This document shows positions 11,270 to 23,500 of a stretch of 64,000 nt of DNA, piece after piece. The position numbers and the translations under genes are program-made. The DNA is taken from contig NC_054871.1 in the NCBI RefSeq assembly GCF_018320785.1, positions 14,697,756 to 14,761,755 on the forward strand, written 5' to 3'. The notes beneath the pieces were generated by a model. It was given only the letters and a program-made list of their open reading frames with translations, ran no database searches and was not told where the DNA came from. Each line of letters starts with the position of its first letter. Position 1 is the first letter of the stretch. The stretch is from Cheilinus undulatus. Taxonomy: Eukaryota > Chordata > Actinopteri > Labriformes > Labridae.

Positions 11270-12195
11270 CTAAAAAAATACAAGAGGTTAATAAATTCAA
11301 GTTCTTGGGAGTCATTTTAGATCCACAGCTCAGGTTTGATAAACATGTGAAGAAAATCACTAAAACAATGAAGAGCAACCTGAATTGTTTTAAATTAATT
11401 AGGCATTACCAGCTCAGGCAGCTCAGATATTTATGCACTCTATGGTCTTCTCTCATTTCTGATATTGTATGACAGTCTGGGCTCAAGGTTCACCTTCAAC
11501 AATCAGAAATCTTTCATCTTTGTACAGTAAAGCCCTAAAAAAAAAAAAAAAAAAACCTTCCGTTGGCATCACTGCCACATTTTGAAAACATACAATCTAC
11601 TGAGCTTTGAGAGCTCCATGCATCTGTCTTGCCTTAAATTAGTTTTTAAATGTATTAATAATCTTTCTCCTGAACCCTTATCCATATTTTTCCGAAGACA
11701 GCAGCACCAGAGTAACAAGAAGCACAGTGAATGGAAAGTGTAGCATACAAAAAAATACGAAGACCAACATTTGGACAGTCAGCCTTTTCTATTAAAGGCA
11801 GTGAACTCTGGAATTCGTTACCAACTGAAATAAAACTAATCACAGATTTATAATCCTTCACTGCAAAGGTCAAGTGCTGGCTGAAAGCAAACTAGAGCTG
11901 TAATCATTCTTAGATCTAATGTTTTTAACTTCATATTTGAACTGCTTTATAGAATTTGTTGTTTTTTTATGTGGATATGTATTTTAGTGTCCCTTCATTC
12001 TGTAAACTCTTGTGCCATTTTATGCTGTTAAATGGTGTACGTTTTATGAACTGTTTACTTAAGGGCCCAACTAGGGACTAGAGTTGGTAATTAGCAATTG
12101 CTAAAAACTCTTTGTGCAGCACATCAGATTCATGCTCTGTTATGAAACTCTGTTAAACTGCATCATCCCTATCAAATAAATAAATTCAAATTCAA
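11270..12195 (+). mobile_element. Non-LTR retrotransposon fragment, RT thumb to 3' tail
   Basis: Translation shows KFKFLGVILDPQLRFDKHVK, the FLGVxLDxxLxFxxHV pattern shared by RT C-termini of jockey/L2/Rex-type LINEs. Then comes a degraded C-terminal region with GSELWNSLPTEIK, and a tail of TAAATAAATTCAAATTCAAA. An internal A-run and stops mark it as dead. The clade is not certain. Confidence 0.6.
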
Positions 12196-12468
12196 ACTTC
12201 TTTCAGGATAGAGACACTCAGAATGAACGTGCTGCTGAGGCTGCTGTTTCTTTTTGTGCCCTTCCTGTTTCAGTTCCAATATCTACCTTTAACTTTTCGA
12301 CAGACTTATCTAAATATCTCTTCTATTAATAGTGATTACCTCTAAAACTAAAGACAAGTAGGAATCTGAGCTGGGGTTGGGACTGGGCAATGAATGTGGT
12401 CTTACATAGAATAAATTACTCTTCTTCTTGTATGTGCCTTATTTTGATTCAACTCAAACTAGTACATA

Positions 12469-14021
12469 CACCGCGTTCCACATTATTATGCAAACGACGT
12501 TTTTCTCTGATTTTCTAAATATCAATGCAAATGACAGTCATAATATTTTTCAAGTCATCAACAGAATATAATTCAAATGTTTTTGAACAAACTTCATAAT
12601 GATAACTTTTTTTTTCAAATAAAAACCTCAAAATGCACTTTTCCACATGTTCCACATTATTAAACAGGCCACAGGTTTCAGCAATATGAGAAAGAAAAAG
12701 GATCTCTCTGCTGCTGAAAAGTGTCAAATAGTGTAATGCCTTGGACAAGGAATGAAAACATTCGATATTTCAGGAAAAATTAAGCATGATCATCGCACTG
12801 TGAAAAATTTTGTGGCTGATTCAGAACACAGACGGGTTTGTTCAGATAAAGACAATAATGAGAAAGGTTTCTGATGGACAAATACATCAGATTAAGAGAG
12901 CAGATGCTAAAATGCCATTACAAAGCAGCAAACAAGTATTTGAAGCTGCTGGTGCCTCTGAAGTCCCACCAACCTCAAGGTGTAGGATCCTCCAGAGGCT
13001 TGCAGTCGTGTATAAACCTACTATTCAGCCACCCCTAACCAGTGCTCACAAGCAGAAATGGTTGCAGTGGGCCCAGAAATACATGAAGACTCATTTTCAA
13101 ACAGTCTTATTGACTGATGAGTGCCATGCAACCCTGGATGGTCCAGATGGAGGAGTAGTGGATGGTTGGTGGATGGCCACCATGTCCCAGTGAGGCCGGG
13201 ACGTCAGCAAGGAGGGGGCGGAGTCATGTTTGGGCCGGAATCATGAGGAGAGAGCTGGTAGGCCCCTTTAGGGTCCCTGAAGGTGTGAAAATGACCTCGG
13301 CAAAGTATATAGAGTTTCTGACTGACCACCTTCTTCCATGGTACAAAAAGAGAATCGTGCCTTCTGTAGCAAAATTTTCTTCAAGCATGACAAAGCACCA
13401 TCTCATGCTGCAAAGAATACCTCTGTGTCATTGGCTGCTATGGGCATAAAAGGAGAGAAACTCATGGTGTGGCCCCCATCCTCCCTTGACCTCAACCCCA
13501 CTGAGGACCTTTGGAGCATCCCCAAGCTAAAGATCTATGAGGGTGGGAGGCAGTTCACATCAAAACAGCAGTTCTGGGAGGATATTCTGACATCCTGCAA
13601 AAAAAATTCTAGCAGAAACTCTCCAAAAACTCACAAGTTCAATGGATGCAAGAATAGTGAAGGTGATATCAAAGAAGGGCTCCTATGTTAACATGTAACT
13701 TGTCCTATTAAGATGTTTTTGATTGAAATAGCTTTGATTTCAGTAAATATGACCCCTGATGCTGCAATTTCTACAAATGACCATTTTCAGTTCTTTACAA
13801 CCTATAAAATGTTTTAAAAAGCTATTGTGCTTGATAATGTGGAACAGTGCATTTTGAGGTTTTTATTTTTCAAAAGATAATTTTTGTCATTATGAAGTTT
13901 GTTCAGAAACATTTGAATTATGCTCTAATGGCTGATGACTTGAAAAATATTCTGTCATTTGCATTAATATTTACGAAAATCAGAGAAAAATATCATTTGC
14001 ATGATAATGTGGAACGCGGTG
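12469..14021 (+). mobile_element. Tc1/mariner transposon with long TIRs, degenerate transposase
   Basis: The ends CACCGCGTTCCACATTATTA and its inverted partner at 14021 are flanked by TA on both sides. The inverted repeats stay recognisable for about 190 bp. Three overlapping ORF pieces (12810-13193, 13162-13449, 13338-13691) carry Tc1-transposase motifs: LLTDECHA (first Asp), KHDKAPSHAAKNT (second Asp) and SSLDLNPTEDLW (third acidic residue). Frames shift between the pieces, so the enzyme is dead. The right flank is LINE sequence, so the element inserted into an older LINE. Confidence 0.88.
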
Positions 14022-14023
14022 TA

Positions 14024-14482
14024 TATTTGTGTAATGCTCATCTGACAGAATTCTATCACAATGTCAGTTCAACATGTCCTCACTGTTCTATTGATCCCAC
14101 CACTCTCTCACACATGTTCTGGTCGTGTCCAAAGCTGGGAAGATATTGGTCTGCCATTTTTAAAACTATTTCAGAGGGGTTTAAAATTCAAATTAATCCC
14201 TGCCCTCTCATAGTGATATTTAGTGTATCTACAACTCCTTTTCCCTGCACTGCAGCCATGTCAAACATGATTGCCTTCTAGTTAATACTGCCAAGAGGGA
14301 GGATACTGCTATCCTTGAAATCTCCAACTCCACCCTTGCACTCTACATGGCTTAGTGACATTATGTTCTTTTCTTTTCTTTTTGTTGACCCAGAATGGTA
14401 TTGCCTTCAAAGATTTGTTTAGATACTTTCAAATTTCACATTATTTGTTATTACACAAAGACTGGAACATTATTAGGATGCT
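14024..14482 (+). mobile_element. L1-like LINE fragment, ORF2 C-terminus
   Basis: Translation shows LYNAHLTEFYHNV-like sequence (from NAHLTEFYHNV), then CPHCSIDPTTLSHMFWSCPK and LGRYW. The C..C....LSHMFW.CP pattern is the zinc-knuckle end of L1-type ORF2 proteins. It runs into the assembly gap. Confidence 0.7.
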
Positions 14483-14483
14483 A

Positions 14484-14583
14484 NNNNNNNNNNNNNNNNN
14501 NNNNNNNNNNNNNNNNNNNNNNNNNNNNNNNNNNNNNNNNNNNNNNNNNNNNNNNNNNNNNNNNNNNNNNNNNNNNNNNNNNN
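14484..14583. other. Assembly gap of 100 N
   Basis: Exactly 100 N, the usual placeholder for a gap of unknown size. It hides the splice acceptor and the first few codons of mucin 1 exon 2. The first bases after it align with mucin 2 about 20 bases into its exon 2 (near 54794). Confidence 0.98.
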
Positions 14584-17500
14584 GACCACCACAAACTTCC
14601 ACAGCTCCAACCACCAACCACAGCTGCTCCAACCACCACAACCACAGCTGCCCCAAAAACTACAACTACTGTTGCTCCAACCACCACAACCACAGCTGCC
14701 CCAAAAACTACAACTACTGTTGCTCCTACCACCACAACCACAGCAGCTCCAACCAAAACCACATCTGCTCAAACCACAACAACCACAGCCGCTGCAACCA
14801 CCACTACCAAAGCTTCTCCAACCACCACAACCACAGCTGCTCCAACCACCACAACCACAGCTGCTCCAACCACCACAAACACAGCTGCGCCAACCACCAC
14901 AACCACAGCTGCTCCAACCACCACAACCACAGCTGCGCCAACCACCACAACGACAGGTGCTGCAACCACAACAACAACAGCGGCTAAAACCACCACAACC
15001 ACAGCTGCTCCAACCACCACAACCACAGCTGCTCCAGTCACCACAACCACAGCTGCCCCAACCACCACAACCACAGCGGCTCAAACCACCACAACCACAG
15101 TTGCGCCAACCACCACAACCACAGCTGCTCCAACCACCACATCCACAGCGGCTCAAACCACCACAACCACAGCTGCTCCAACCACCACAACCACAGCTGC
15201 TCCAACCACCACAAACACAGCTGCTCCAACCACCACAACCACAGCTGCTCCAACCACCACAACCACAGCTGCGCCAACCACCACAACCACAGCGGCTCAA
15301 ACCACCACAACCACAGCGGCTCAAACCACCACAACCACAGCTGCTCCAACCACCACAACCAAAGCTGCTCCAACCACCACAGCCACAGCTGCCCCAACAA
15401 CTACAACTACTGTTGCTCCGACCACCACAGCGGCACCAACAACCACAATGACAGGTGCTCCAACCACAACAACCACTGCTGCTCCAACCACCACTACCAC
15501 AGCATCTCCAACCACCACAACCACAGCTTCTGCAACCACCAGAACCACAGCTGCTCCAACAACCACAACCACAGCTGCTCCAACCACCACAACCGCAGCT
15601 GCTCCAACCACCACAACCACAGCTGCCCCAACAACTACAACCACTGCTGCCCCAACAACTAAAACTACTGTTGCTCCGACCACCACAACCACAGCTGCTC
15701 CAACCACCACACCCACAGCGGCTCAAACCACCACAACCACAGCTGCTCCAACCACCACAACCACAGCTGCCCCAACAACTACAACCACTGTTGCTCCGAC
15801 CACCACAACCACAGCAGCACCAACCACCACAACCACAGCAGCTCAAACCACCACAACCACAGCTGCCCCAACCACCACAACCACAGCAGCTCCAACCACC
15901 ACAACCACAGCGGCTCCAGCCACCACAACCACAGCTGCGCCAACCACCACAACCACAGCTGCCCCAACAACTACAACTACTGTTGCTCCGACCACCACAA
16001 CCACAGCTGCTCCAACCACCACAACCACAGCTGCTCCAACAACCACAACCACAGCTACTCCAACCACCACAACCACAGCTGCTCCAACCACCACAACCAC
16101 AGCTGCCCCAACAACTACAACTACTGTTGCTCCGACCACCACAACCACAGCGGCTCAAACCACCACAACCACAGCTGCTCCAACCACCACAACCACAGCT
16201 GCTCCAACCACCACAACCACAGCTGCTCCAACCACCACAACCACAGCTGCTCCAGTCACCACAACCACAGCTGCCCCAACCACCACAACCACAGCGGCTC
16301 AAACCACCACAACCACAGTTGCGCCAACCACCACAACCACAGCTGCTCCAACCACCACATCCACAGCGGCTCAAACCACCACAACCACAGCTGCTCCAAC
16401 CACCACAACCACAGCTGCTCCAACCACCACAAACACAGCTGCTCCAACCACCACAACCACAGCTGGTCCAACCACCACAACCACAGCTGCTCCAACCACC
16501 ACAACCACAGCTGCGCCAACCACCACAACCACAGCGGCTCAAACCACCACAACCACAGCGGCTCAAACCACCACAACTACAGCTGCTCCAACCACCACAA
16601 CCAAAGCTGCTCCAACCACCACAGCCACAGCTGCCCCAACAACTACAACTACTGTTGCTCCGACCACCACAGCGGCGCCAACAACCACAATGACAGGTGC
16701 TCCAACCACAACAACCACTGCTGCTCCAACCACCACTACCACAGCATCTCCAACCACCACAACCACAGCTTCTGCAACCACCAGAACCACAGCTGCTCCA
16801 ACAACCACAACCACAGCTGCTCCAACCACCACAACCACAGCTGCTCCAACCACCACAACCACAGCTGCCACAACAACTACAACTACTGTTGCTCAGACCA
16901 CCATAACCACAGCTGCTCCAACCACCACACCCACAGCGGCTCAACCCACCACAACCACAGCTGCTCCAACCACCACAACCACAGCTGCCCCAACAACTAC
17001 AACCACTGTTACTCCGACCACCACAACCACAGCAGCACCAACCACCACAACCACAGCTGCTCCAACCACCACAACCACAGCTGCTCCAACAACCACAACC
17101 ACAGCTGCTCAAACAACCACAACCACAGCTACTCCAACCACCACAACCACAGCTGCTCCAACCACCACAACCACAGCTGCCCCAACAACTACAACTACTG
17201 TTGCTCCGACCACCACAACCACAGCGGCTCAAACCACCACAACCACAGCTGCTCCAACAACCACAACCACAGCTGCTCCAACCACCACAACCACAGCGGC
17301 TCAAACCACAACAACCACAGTTGCGCCAACCACCACAACCACAGCTGCTCCAACCACCACATCCACAGTGGCTCAAACCACCACAACCACAGCTGCTCCA
17401 ACCACCACAACCACAGCTGTGCCAACCACCACAACCACAGCTGCTCCAACCACCACAACCACAGCTGCTCCAACCACCACATCCACAGTGGCTCAAACCA

Positions 17501-20500
17501 CCACAACCACAGCTGCTCCAACCACCACAACCACAGCTGCTCCAACCACCACAACCACAGCTGCTCCAACCACCACAACCACAGCTGTGCCAACCACCAC
17601 AACCACAGCTGCTCCAACCACCACAACCACAGCTGCCCCAACAACTACAACTACTGTTGCTCCAACCACCACAACCACAGCGGCTCAAACCACCAGAACC
17701 ACAGCTGCTCCAACCACCACAACCACAGCTGCTCCAACCACCACAACCACAGCAGCTCCAGCAACCACAACCACAGCTGCGCCAACCACCACAACCACAG
17801 CAGCTCCAACCACCACATCCACAGCGGCTCCAACCACCACAACCACAGCTGCTCCAACCACCACAACCACAGCTGCTCCAACCACCACAACCACAGCTGC
17901 TCCAACCACCACAAACACAGCTGCTCCAACCACCACAACCACAGCTGCTCCAACCACCACAACCACAGCTGTGCCAACCACCACAACCACAGCTGCTCCA
18001 ACCACCACATCCACAGCGGCTCAAACCACCACAACCACAGCTGCTCCAACCACCACAACCACAGCTGCTCCAACCACCACAACCACAGCTGCTCCAACCA
18101 CCACAACCACAGCTGCTCCAACCACCACAACCACAGCTGCTCCAGCCACCACAGCCACAGCTGCCCCAACAACTACAACTACTGTTGCTACGACCACAAC
18201 AACCACAGCTGCTCCAACCACCACTACCACAGCTGGTCCAACCACCACAACCACAGCTGCCCCAACAACTACAACTACTGTTGCTCCGACCACCACAACC
18301 ACAGCTGCTCCAACCACCACAACCACAGCTGCTCCAACCACCACAACCACAGCTACCCCAACAACTACAACTACTGTTGCTCCGACCACCACAACCACAG
18401 CTGCTCCAACCACCACAACCACAGCTGCCCCAAAAACTACAACTACTGTTGCTCCGACCACCACAACCACAGCAGCTCCAACCAAAACCACTTCTGCTCA
18501 AACCACAACAACCACAGCCGCTGCAACCACCACTACCACAGCTTCTCCAACAACCACAACAACTGCAGCTCCAACAACTACAACAACTGCAGCTCCAACA
18601 ACTACAACAACTGCAGCTCCAACAACTACAACTACTGCTGCTCCAACAACTACAACAACTGCAGCTCCAACAACTACAACAACTGCAGCTCCAACAACTA
18701 CAACAACTGCAGCTCCAACAACTACAACAACTGCAGCTCCAACAACTACAACTACTGCTGCTCCAACAACCACAACAACTGCAGCTCCAACAACCACAAC
18801 TGCAGCTCCAACAACTACAACAACTGCAGCTCCAACAACCACAACAACTGCAGCTCCAACAACTACAACTACTGCTGCTCCAACAACTACAACAACTGCT
18901 GCTCCAACCACCACAACCACAGCTGCCACAACAACTACAACTACTGTTGCTCCGACCACCACAACCACAGCGGCTCCAACCACCACAACCACAGCTGCTC
19001 CAACCACCACAACCACAGCTGCCCCAAAAACTACAACTACTGTTGCTCCAACCACCACAACCACAGCTGCCCCAAAAACTACAACTACTGTTGCTCCTAC
19101 CACCACAACCACAGCAGCTCCAACCACAACCACATCTGCTCAAACCACAACAACCACAGCCGCTGCAACCACCACTACCACAGCTTCTCCAACCACCACA
19201 ACCACAGCTGCTCCAACCACCACAACCACAGCTGCTCCAACCACCACTACCACAGCTGCCCCAACAACTACAACTACTGTTGCTCCAACCACCACAACCA
19301 CAGCTGCGCCAACCACCACAACCACAGCTGCTCCAACCACCACAACCACAGCTGCTCCAACCACCACAACCACAGCTGCTCCAACCACCACAACCACAGC
19401 TGCCCCAACAACCACAACCACAGCTGCCCCAACAACTACAACTACTGTTGCTCCGACCACCACAACCACAGCTGCTCCAACCACCACAACCACAGCTGCT
19501 CCAACCACCACAACCACAGCTGCCCCAAAAACTACAACTACTGTTGCTCCAACCACCACAACCACAGCTGCCCCAAAAACTACAACTACTGTTGCTCCTA
19601 CCACCACAACCACAGCAGCTCCAACCACAACCACATCTGCTCAAACCACAACAACCACAGCCGCTGCAACCACCACTACCACAGCTTCTCCAACCACCAC
19701 AACCACAGCTGCTCCAACCACCACAACCACAGCTGCTCCAACCACCACTACCACAGCTGCCCCAACAACTACAACTACTGTTGCTCCAACCACCACAACC
19801 ACAGCTGCACCAACCACCACAACCACAGCTGCTCCAACCACCACAACCACAGCTGCCCCACCAACCACAACCACAGCTGCCCCCACCACAACAACAACTG
19901 TTGCTCCTACCACCACAACCACAGCTGCTCCAACCACCACAACCACAGCTGCTCCAACAACCACAACCACCACAGCTGCTCCAACAACTACAACAGCTGC
20001 TCCGACCACCACAACCACAGCAGCTCATACCACAACAACCACAGCTGCCCCAACAACTACAACTACTGTTGCTCCGACCACAACAACCAAAGCGGCTCAA
20101 ACCACCACAACCACAGCTGCTCCAACCACCACAACCACAGCTGCTCCAACCACCACAACCACAGCTGCTCCAACCACCACAACCACAGCTGCTCCAGCCA
20201 CCACAACCACAGCTGCCCCAACAACCACAACCACAGCTGCCCCAACAACTACAACTACTGTTGCTCCGACCACCACAACCACAGCGGCTCCAACCACCAC
20301 AACCACAGCTGCTCCAACCACCACAACCACAGCTGCCCCAAAAACTACAACTACTGTTGCTCCAACCACCACAACCACAGCTGCCCCAAAAACTACAACT
20401 ACTGTTGCTCCTACCACCACAACCACAGCAGCTCCAACCAAAACCACATCTGCTCAAACCACAACAACCACAGCCGCTGCAACCACCACTACCAAAGCTT

Positions 20501-23500
20501 CTCCAACCACCACAACCACAGCTGCTCCAACCACCACAACCACAGCTGCTCCAACCACCACAAACACAGCTGCGCCAACCACCACAACCACAGCTGCTCC
20601 AACCACCACAACCACAGCTGCGCCAACCACCACAACGACAGGTGCTGCAACCACAACAACAACAGCGGCTAAAACCACCACAACCACAGCTGCTCCAACC
20701 ACCACAACCACAGCTGCCCCAACAACTACAACTACTGTTGCTCCGACCACAACAACCACAGCGGCTCAAACCACCACAACCACAGCTGCTCCAACCACCA
20801 CAACCACAGCGGCTCCAACCACCACAACCACAGCAGCTCCAGCCACCACAACCACAGCTGCGCCAACCACCACAACCACATCTGCTCCAACCACCACATC
20901 CACAGCGGCTCAAACCACCACAACCACAGCTGCTCCAACCACCACAACCACAGCTGCTCCAACCACCACAACCACAGCCGCTGCAACCACCACTACCAAA
21001 GCTTCTCCAACCACCACAACCACAGCTGCTCCAACAACCACAACCACAGCTACTCCAACCACCACAACCACAGCTGCCCCAACAACCACAACCACAGCTG
21101 CCCCAACAACTACAACTACTGTTGCTCCGACCACCACAACCACAGCTGCTCCAACCACCACAACCACAGCTGCCCCAACAACTACAACTACTGTTGCTCC
21201 GACCACCACAACCACAGCGGCTCAAACCACCACAACCACAGCTGCTCCAACCACCACAACCACAGCTGCTCCAACCACCACAACCACAGCTGCTCCAGCC
21301 ACCACAACCACAGCTGCCCCAACAACCACAACCACAGCTGCCCCAACAACTACAACTACTGTTGCTCCGACCACCACAACCACAGCGGCTCCAACCACCA
21401 CAACCACAGCTGCTCCAACCACCACAACCACAGCTGCCCCAAAAACTACAACTACTGTTGCTCCAACCACCACAACCACAGCTGCCCCAAAAACTACAAC
21501 TACTGTTGCTCCTACCACCACAACCACAGCAGCTCCAACCACAACCACATCTGCTCAAACCACAACAACCACAGCCGCTGCAACCACCACTACCACAGCT
21601 TCTCCAACCACCACAACCACAGCTGCTCCAACCACCACAACCACAGCTGCTCCAACCACCACTACCACAGCTGCCCCAACAACTACAACTACTGTTGCTC
21701 CAACCACCACAACCACAGCTGCGCCAACCACCACAACCACAGCTGCTCCAACCACCACAACCACAGCTGCTCCAACCACCACAACCACAGCTGCTCCAAC
21801 CACCACAACCACAGCTGCTCCAACCACCACAACCACAGCTGCTCCAACCACCACAACCACAGCTGCCCCAACAACCACAACCACAGCTGCCCCAACAACT
21901 ACAACTACTGTTGCTCCGACCACCACAACCACAGCTGCTCCAACCACAACAACCACAGCTGCCCCAACAACTACAACTACTGTTGCTCCGACCACAACAA
22001 CCAAAGCGGCTCAAACCACCACAACCACAGCTGCTCCAACCACCACAACCACAGCTGCTCCAACCACCACAACCACAGCTGCTCCAACCACCACAACCAC
22101 AGCTGCCCCAACAACCACAACCACAGCTGCCCCAACAACTACAACTACTGTTGCTCCGACCACCACAACCACAGCGGCTCCAACCACCACAACCACAGCT
22201 GCTCCAACCACCACAACCACAGCTGCCCCAAAAACTACAACTACTGTTGCTCCAACCACCACAACCACAGCTGCCCCAAAAACTACAACTACTGTTGCTC
22301 CTACCACCACAACCACAGCAGCTCCAACCAAAACCACATCTGCTCAAACCACAACAACCACAGCCGCTGCAACCACCACTACCAAAGCTTCTCCAACCAC
22401 CACAACCACAGCTGCTCCAACCACCACAACCACAGCTGCTCCAACCACCACAACCACAGCTGCGCCAACCACCACAACCACAGCTGCTCCAACCACCACA
22501 ACCACAGCTGCACCAACCACCACAACGACAGGTGCTGCAACCACAACAACAACAGCGGCTAAAACCACCACAACCACAGCTGCTCCAACCACCACAACCA
22601 CAGCTGCTCCAACCACCACAACCAAAGCTGCTACAACCACCCCAACCACAGCTGCTCCAACCACCACAACCACAGCTGCTACAACCACCACAACCACAGC
22701 ATCTCCAACCACCACAACCACAGCTTCTGCAACCACCAGAACCACAGCTGCTCCAACAACCACAACCACAGCAGCTCCAACCACCACAACCACAGCTGCT
22801 CCAACCACCACAACCACAGCTGCTCCAGCCACCACAACCACAGCTGCCCCAACAACCACAACCACAGCTGCTCCGACCACCACAACCACAGCTGCGCCAA
22901 CCACCACAACCACAGCTGCTCCAACCACCACAACCACAGCTGCGCCAACCACCACAACCACAGCTGCTCCAACTTCCACAACCACAGCTGCTCCAACCAC
23001 CACAACCACAGCTGCTCCAACCACCACAACCACAGCTGCTACAACCACCACAACCACAGCTGCCCCAACAACTACAACTACTGTTGCTCCAACCACCACA
23101 ACCACAGCGGCTCAAACCACCACAACCACAGCTGCTCCAACCACCACAACCACAGCTGCTCCAACCACCACAACCACAGCAGCTCCAGCCACCACAACCA
23201 CAGCTGCGCCAACCACCACAACCACAGCTGCTCCAACCACCACATCCACAGCGGCTCCAACCACCACAACCACAGCTGCTCCAACCACCACAACCACAGC
23301 TGCTCCAACCACCACAACCACAGCTGCTCCAACCACCACAACCACAGCTGCTCCAACCACCACAACCACAGCTGCTCAAACCACCACATCCACAGCAGCT
23401 CAAACCACCACAACCACAGCTGCTCCAACCACCACAACCACAGCTGCTCCAACCACCACAACCACAGCTGCGCCAACCACCACAACCACAGCTGCTCCAA

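Larger units (their letters stand above)
8620..14483 (+). other. Mucin 1 intron 1, filled with transposon debris
   Basis: The first 1.3 kb aligns with the start of the mucin 2 intron; beyond about 9921 it does not. It contains a hAT element, at least three LINE fragments and a Tc1 transposon, listed separately. No exon with array-like coding sequence is visible before the gap. Confidence 0.7.
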
